A stretch of 37,473 bases of DNA from an uncultured Alphaproteobacteria bacterium (lineage in GTDB: Bacteria > Pseudomonadota > Alphaproteobacteria > RF32 > CAG-239), in assembly GCA_944391415.1 (NCBI GenBank), contig CALXTM010000015.1, forward strand, positions 1-37,473, written 5' to 3'. Each line of letters opens with the position of its first letter. Within the stretch, counting starts at the first letter, position 1. The position numbers were made by a program, and so were the translations under genes. This document shows, one piece after another, positions 32,951-37,473 of this stretch. The notes under the pieces were generated by a model. That model was given only the letters and a program-made list of their open reading frames with translations. It ran no database searches and was not told the origin of the DNA.

Positions 32951-33955
32951 TTACTCTCCCATACCTTTTCCGCTGTTAGTATTAACACCGCGAGAAGTAA
33001 CTTGAGTTTTGTATTCTGGTGTTAAGTTGGCATATACAAGTTTCTTAATCTCAGATAACTCTGTTGTACAATCTTGACCTTGCGGAGATCCTATAAATGT
33101 AGGAGATCCACCCCAACCAGTTTCTTTTGTCGCTAATTCATTCTTAACTGTTCCTAAATCTGCGTATCCTGCTTCATGTTGGCAAATGCTGACTTTACGA
33201 TAAGTTGTTCCATCTGGATTACGCATTGCAGGATTTGTAGCTACAACTACAGGAGCAAAAGAATATCCTACATTAGTTGCACAAGGTAATGTTGTTTCCA
33301 CATAAGCTATACCGCCAACGACTTCAGTCTTAATATCACCAGATTTAACTTTATCAATGATACCTTGTTGAGATTTTCTATATCCATCCATTATTGTCTC
33401 ATCAACGTTTCCTGTATCAATAAAAGTTTTTACATCTTCAATATTCTTCGGCGTTACCATGAATACTTTAATAGATGCAGCTAATGCTCCTGTTTTACTT
33501 TCTGGATCAAAAGCTTGTTCAATAGGTTTCGGTCCTTCCCATTTAGATCCTAAATGTGTGTCGTGAGCATCTATTGCAGCAACATTTTCATTGAAAGAAA
33601 CCTTTTCACCTTTTAGGTATTTGTCAGCTAACACATATGCTCCAATTGCATCAACATCTATACGATTGGTAGCAAAAACAACCTTATCCAAATCATGTCC
33701 TTTAAACCATCCTAAAAGTTCAGGAGCTTTTTCAGCAACTTCTTTAGCACAAGATTGATCAGCCTTACCTTCGGTATGTTGAGGATCAATATTTCTGTCA
33801 CAAAGCTCTGCCAATGGCGGAACTGTCATTTCCAATCCAATAATTGTAAAACCTTGTTCTTTCAGTTCTTTTAACTTTGCCATTTCAGCTTCACGAACAT
33901 TTTCTTTGGTTTTAGGATTAATCATTGCTGGGTTAATATACATTAATTGTGTCAT
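32951..33955 (-). CDS. DHH-like phosphoesterase, first gene of the operon
   Basis: The 334-residue protein has FATNRIDVDAIGAYVLADKY with D100 and D102 like DHH motif I, IDAHDTH (129-134) like the DHH motif, and C-terminal GWGGSP (280-285), reminiscent of the GG motif in DHHA1 domains. DHH enzymes use Mn ions to cleave phosphodiesters such as nanoRNA, pAp or cyclic dinucleotides. The motifs are divergent, so activity is uncertain. It has AAAGGATG upstream and a promoter 70-100 bases before the start. Confidence 0.6.
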   Translation of the reverse strand: MTQLMYINPAMINPKTKENVREAEMAKLKELKEQGFTIIGLEMTVPPLAELCDRNIDPQHTEGKADQSCAKEVAEKAPELLGWFKGHDLDKVVFATNRIDVDAIGAYVLADKYLKGEKVSFNENVAAIDAHDTHLGSKWEGPKPIEQAFDPESKTGALAASIKVFMVTPKNIEDVKTFIDTGNVDETIMDGYRKSQQGIIDKVKSGDIKTEVVGGIAYVETTLPCATNVGYSFAPVVVATNPAMRNPDGTTYRKVSICQHEAGYADLGTVKNELATKETGWGGSPTFIGSPQGQDCTTELSEIKKLVYANLTPEYKTQVTSRGVNTNSGKGMGE

Positions 33956-33974
33956 TTTTACATCCTTTCAATAA

Positions 33975-34051
33975 AGTTATGTTGATATCATATAAAGAAA
34001 TAGTTAAAAATAACATAACTAAATATTAGCATATTTTATTTTTTTTGTCCA
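33975..34051 (-). promoter_or_regulatory. Promoter and palindromic leader of the operon
   Basis: On the minus strand TGGACA (34051-34046) and TAATAT (34028-34023) are separated by 17 bases. The presumed transcript start lies within an inverted repeat, AGTTATGTT (34020-34012) and AACATAACT (33983-33975), 28 bases apart. The repeat could be an operator or a 5' leader stem. The ATG lies 20 bases past it. Confidence 0.6.
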
Positions 34052-34103
34052 TAATTTTCGCTAATGCTTTCAAATATAAAAAACGCCATATTGATATGAC
34101 TGC

Positions 34104-34782
34104 TTGGTAGAACAAGAGCATTAACTCATTTCAGAACGCACGAAAAATTCGCTTCAAAGGCTTAAAGATGAAGAAAAGCATCTTGGACGACCTTATGGTT
34201 TTAGCTACAAAAAGTTACAAAAGAAGCATAATAAGATAAATGACTCTGAAGAACTCGACGAAGCAATGATTAAATATTTTGAAGACCATCAAGTTGAGAT
34301 CCTTGAAAAGACACGCGAAACCAATTTAAAGAAAAGCAAATCTAAAGAAGGCAAGCAAAACGCTAAAAAAGATGAAATTCCGAAGACTACAACAAAATCT
34401 AATGAAGAAATTTTACAAGAATATCCGGCTGATTATTATAATTATGCTGATAAGTTTTACGGCGTTCTTGAACGAAATTCTGACGAATTTTGTAATCTTG
34501 ACGAATATATTAACAGATATGATAAATCCCCGGGAGAATATTTCTATTGGATTGTCAGGCGTGGTTGGATTTTCAGAATATCAATAGAAACTAAAAGAAC
34601 ACTTGAATAAATAGGATAAACGTAAAATTGTTGACGCTATAATAAAAGAAGGTTTATTACGTAATGGGAAAAAATATACTGAGAGCTCTGTAAAGACAAA
34701 AGTTAGCACTGGATGTGCGATTTTCTTACAAGGAATGCAAAAAGAAGTTCTGGAACTATGCAACTCTAGTAGATGTAAATAG
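34104..34782 (+). pseudogene. Serine-recombinase (resolvase) remnant with stops
   Basis: The plus strand reads LVEQEH, a stop, LISERTKNSLQRLKDEEKH and LGRPYGFSY, the C-terminal end of a serine-recombinase catalytic domain with its ISERT...GRP signature. The N-terminal catalytic domain is absent. The frame then runs on to 34610 with a lysine-rich stretch and a segment (EEILQEYPADYYNYADKFYG) that I do not recognise; another open stretch at 34615-34782 in a different frame may be its continuation. It is a degraded mobile-element gene. Confidence 0.65.
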
Positions 34783-34981
34783 CAAAATTTAGCCTGGTTT
34801 GATTGATTTCAGGTCGGGCTTATGTTTTACTTATTTTATCTAATTCGCTTGTGTCTGGGCTGTTTATGGAGCAATGGGATATGTTTTAACAAGATATTTA
34901 TGTAAATTCAAAAGATTAACCTAATTAAAATTGTAAATGAGGTTGATTGAATGAACTTCTGCTAAATTTTGCAAAGGTTAT

Positions 34982-35083
34982 ATCTCATTACTCTATAAAC
35001 AACCCATGGATAACCGGATTTGATAAAAGTAATAAAACCTATGCAAAATAAAACGGTTCTATCCATGGGTTAAAAAATGAGAT
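34982..35083. repeat. Long imperfect inverted repeat in gene-free stretch
   Basis: Outer arms ATCTCATT/AATGAGAT and inner arms AACCCATGGATAACCG / CGGTTCTATCCATGGGTT (one small bulge) enclose a 37-base loop. The fold could be an RNA structure, a terminator-like element or a small mobile element end. The rest of 34783-35324 shows no gene. Confidence 0.65.
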
Positions 35084-35324
35084 GTTTAAAATAACTTATT
35101 GTCATTGATGTTAAGAGGTGTGTTACGCAAAAAACAGCCATCCATAAGTAAATATAGGTAAGGGAAGATTATGTAAGTAACAGAGAAATCGGAAAGAGAA
35201 TTATTTAGTAAATTGAATAGGGTTAAAACTAAACTCTTTAACTGCATTAGTAACATAATATGGCTAAAAAAGCCTTTGTCATCTTTATTTCTATAATTTG
35301 CTATAAATACAAATTTTTTATGTG

Positions 35325-36935
35325 TTATTGTCTTTGTTGTTGATTTAAATTTATATTTATTCTGCTGTTTATGATTGTTTGTTCGGCCTGTTTTATGCGA
35401 TTTTGATATCTTTTAATAACTTCAGCAGGTAATTGAGGTAGGTTTTTATCAGAAAGTTTTGCTGCATTAGTAAATCTTTCTCCAGTTTTATAGTTAAATG
35501 CAACATATTCTCCATTTTCTCTATCTACAACAAATTTTGATATTGGGGTTCCATCTTTTTGTTTTTTTTCAAAAACAAAACAATTTTCATGTTCTCCTAC
35601 TTTTTCTTGTTTAATGGAAATGACGCTATCATTTTCTGTTATTTCAATTCCATTCCGCATTTCTGCTTTTACGAAAGCTTTATTTAGAGCTGTTCTTTGG
35701 TTGTTTTTTATTTGTCTTAATGCATCTTCTGGTAAAGGAGCAAAATTCAAATCAGGATTATTGCTATATATTTTTTCCGGCTTTCCTCCTTGATAAAGAT
35801 ATGTTCCCGTAGATTTATTATATTGCAGACTAAATGTGCATTTTTTATCTTTATCAAAACCTTCTATATTTAACAAATTAGGATTCTTGGAATCTATTGA
35901 GTAATTGGCATTTTCTGTATTTTTTATCTCTATTAAAGATATTTTGGCATCGACAGCTTGAGTAAATGGAACTTTTATGCCTTCTTCTAAAACAGATTGA
36001 GTACTTTGTTGTTTATTTTTATTCAAATTAAGATTTATATTTTTTTGTTGTGGATTTGGATTTTTTAAAACTTTCATACTATCCAAAATGTCTTTATAAA
36101 TAGTAAATTCACCAAGACTTAATGGGTGATTCTTTGTCGTGTTATTTAATATATCTGTTAAATTATGTGCCAATCTAGGATATATACCTTTTGCTTCTTC
36201 TATTAAATTTTGAATGTCAGCACGACTTTTTTCTGTAGCATAGTGTAAACCATCTTCTAATTTTTCCCCATCTAAAAGACTATTGCCGTTAGTTCTTACA
36301 TATGGTTTTATTAATGAAGAGAGTATTTTTTTTTGTTCCTCTATTCTTTCATCAGAAGTGTAAATAACTATTGTATCTGGCCTTGAATATGCTTCTCTTT
36401 GTGATTCGGCACATTTATATTGGCAATTATATTCTAAAGCAAATTTATCAAGTTTTTCAAATAAATTAGAATTAGGGTCTACATTTAAGATAAAACGATG
36501 CAAGTCTTTTTTAGGATTATAGTTCGGAGATGTTTTGTACACCCAGCCTGATGCCACCAAACCATCGCCGAGAGAAATTTTTAAACCATTTTCTTTAGCT
36601 TTCCAATTTTCAATAAGATTATAATATTCTCTATCCCCCATTTTCTTTTCATTATCAACATTTCGACGATTTCCATACATTCCTCTTACCAGAAAAAATA
36701 ATGCAATTCTTCCATTCGGACCTGCTTGTTTTTGCAAATTTTCTTCTATAGTTTTTGCAAAATTCTTTTTCCCTTTTTCATAAATATAGTCAGAAAATAA
36801 TCCTATTTTTCTTATTAATACTTCTTCTGGAGACAAGTTTAAATTGTTTTTCTTTAAAAGATCATCAAACCTATCCAAATAAGCCTCTATTTCCGGGGTG
36901 ATACCTTTAAATGCGGGGAAATCTTGATAATTCAT
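35325..36935 (-). CDS. Large unknown protein with duplicated C-terminal domain
   Basis: This 536-residue protein has no signal peptide or membrane segment. The N-terminal region (1-285) includes DLHRFILNVDPNSNLFEKL and RPDTIVIYTSDERIEEQ, which look faintly like T3SS HopA1-type effectors; I am not sure of this. After a Gln/Asn-rich linker (295-312) two related modules follow, about 330-418 and 429-518. Each ends in a Gly-Tyr strand region, then LPEDALRQIKNNQ in the first and LPAEVIKRYQNRI in the second. A second Asn/Gln-rich tail ends the protein. It could be a secreted effector or a toxin. Confidence 0.55.
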   Translation of the reverse strand: MNYQDFPAFKGITPEIEAYLDRFDDLLKKNNLNLSPEEVLIRKIGLFSDYIYEKGKKNFAKTIEENLQKQAGPNGRIALFFLVRGMYGNRRNVDNEKKMGDREYYNLIENWKAKENGLKISLGDGLVASGWVYKTSPNYNPKKDLHRFILNVDPNSNLFEKLDKFALEYNCQYKCAESQREAYSRPDTIVIYTSDERIEEQKKILSSLIKPYVRTNGNSLLDGEKLEDGLHYATEKSRADIQNLIEEAKGIYPRLAHNLTDILNNTTKNHPLSLGEFTIYKDILDSMKVLKNPNPQQKNINLNLNKNKQQSTQSVLEEGIKVPFTQAVDAKISLIEIKNTENANYSIDSKNPNLLNIEGFDKDKKCTFSLQYNKSTGTYLYQGGKPEKIYSNNPDLNFAPLPEDALRQIKNNQRTALNKAFVKAEMRNGIEITENDSVISIKQEKVGEHENCFVFEKKQKDGTPISKFVVDRENGEYVAFNYKTGERFTNAAKLSDKNLPQLPAEVIKRYQNRIKQAEQTIINSRININLNQQQRQ

Positions 36936-37041
36936 TGCTTTATCCTTATTATTCCATTTGGACTTTTATGATATATATAATAACATATATAATAAAAAAA
37001 TACAACCCATACGTTATCATTTAATGTTTTGATATCAGTCA

Positions 37042-37311
37042 TTAGTTTGCACTTTCAATGAGTTTATTTGATACCAAAAACATCTTAAATCTTCTCAAGG
37101 CTTGTCTAACTGATGTGTGAGAGCGTTTGCCATAAGCACTTTGTTTACCGTTAATTTCATATTCCGGTAAAATTGAGGCAATGTTTTCAACCAAATGAGA
37201 CAGTGTATAACCTTCTTTGCGGCATAATCTTTCAATTCTTCCTTGATAATCAAAAGCGGTGGTAGGTCTGTAATTATTATTTAACAACCAGTTTTCAAAA
37301 TCTTTTAACAT
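37042..37311 (-). CDS. Stand-alone integrase N-terminal (SAM-like) domain protein
   Basis: The 89-residue protein reads MLKDFENWLLNNNYRPTTAF, DYQGRIERLCRKEG and ends with KRSHTSVRQALRRFKMF, a helical layout like the core-binding domain of tyrosine recombinases. The catalytic domain with the R-HxxR-Y residues is missing, and the frame ends naturally. It follows AAGGAG 7-12 bases upstream and lies 11 bases after the stop of a small gene on the same strand. It could be a DNA-binding accessory protein or a truncated integrase. Confidence 0.6.
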   Translation of the reverse strand: MLKDFENWLLNNNYRPTTAFDYQGRIERLCRKEGYTLSHLVENIASILPEYEINGKQSAYGKRSHTSVRQALRRFKMFLVSNKLIESAN

Positions 37312-37322
37312 CGTTGCTCTCC

Positions 37323-37451
37323 TTAGAAATGAACAATTTCAGTTACAACCGCACAACCTCTTGCTTTTTCAGCCGCACAGGCATCCATTGCTTCTCTTAA
37401 GGTGTAATAGATTGTTGGCATTAACACACCATTGACTTTGATTTGATACAT
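37323..37451 (-). CDS. Small protein, unknown (42 residues)
   Basis: After AAAGGAG (7 bases from the ATG) the minus strand encodes MYQIKVNGVLMPTIYYTLRE followed by AMDACAAEKARGCAVVTEIV and two more residues. The reading frame is clean with two cysteines. It sits directly upstream of the integrase-domain gene, with the next ribosome-binding site overlapping its stop, so the two form an operon. No family is recognised. Confidence 0.6.
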   Translation of the reverse strand: MYQIKVNGVLMPTIYYTLREAMDACAAEKARGCAVVTEIVHF

Positions 37452-37473
37452 AGCATTTCTCCTTTATAAATAG

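Noticed and set aside
34372..34587. Second-frame open frame inside the recombinase remnant
   Set aside because: It is a shadow of the longer frame, dominated by Ile/Leu/Asn runs from A+T-rich DNA.

Overview
The window looks like a chromosome segment of a low-GC Gram-negative alphaproteobacterium, probably an uncultured host- or gut-associated lineage. This is inferred from the sfsA-map-radC order, lipoproteins with lipoboxes, an outer-membrane beta-barrel, an OpgB-like periplasmic transferase and a TbpB-like remnant. No 16S rRNA is present, so taxonomy is not proven.

Positions 1 to about 19,840 are mostly housekeeping. They hold tRNA-Leu(CAG) with a duplicated downstream terminator region, uppP, a CheY-like receiver, an M23 envelope peptidase, xseA, a small membrane protein, a one-domain XRE regulator, a candidate structured small RNA, alaS, a TspO homologue, an sfsA-map-radC run, and GDPD / OpgB-like sulfatase / N-formylglutamate-amidohydrolase-like genes. 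An envelope cluster follows (small secreted protein, beta-barrel, COG3014-like lipoprotein, YcfL-like lipoprotein, LpoB-like lipoprotein, CsgG-like protein), then a secreted protein made of seven 20-residue repeats.

At about 19,845 a frameshifted, truncated aldose-1-epimerase gene ends in a perfect 15-bp palindrome. From there to the right end the DNA is visibly richer in A+T and accessory in character. It contains a probable HEXXH metallopeptidase, gene fragments, tag, four copies or remnants of an unrecognised family of about 50 residues (two preceded by an exact 159-bp repeat), two DUF4143-type AAA ATPases, a HEPN-like protein with two companions, a TbpB-like pseudogene, a serine-recombinase remnant, a 536-residue protein with a duplicated C-terminal domain, and an integrase N-terminal-like domain standing alone at the right edge.

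The most interesting item is a compact leftward operon at 33955-28776 between the TbpB-like pseudogene and the recombinase remnant. Its order is a DHH-like phosphoesterase, a SufS/CsdA-like cysteine desulfurase, a cysteine-rich radical-SAM-like protein without the usual CxxxCxxC, a second radical SAM protein with CxxxCxxC, and an adenylate-kinase-like NMP kinase with a zinc-type lid. The last four genes are tightly or overlappingly coupled, and a perfect 15-bp-stem hairpin separates the first gene from the rest. I do not recognise this combination as a described system. The family content suggests sulfur/radical chemistry on a nucleotide or nucleotide-derived molecule; that function is inference.
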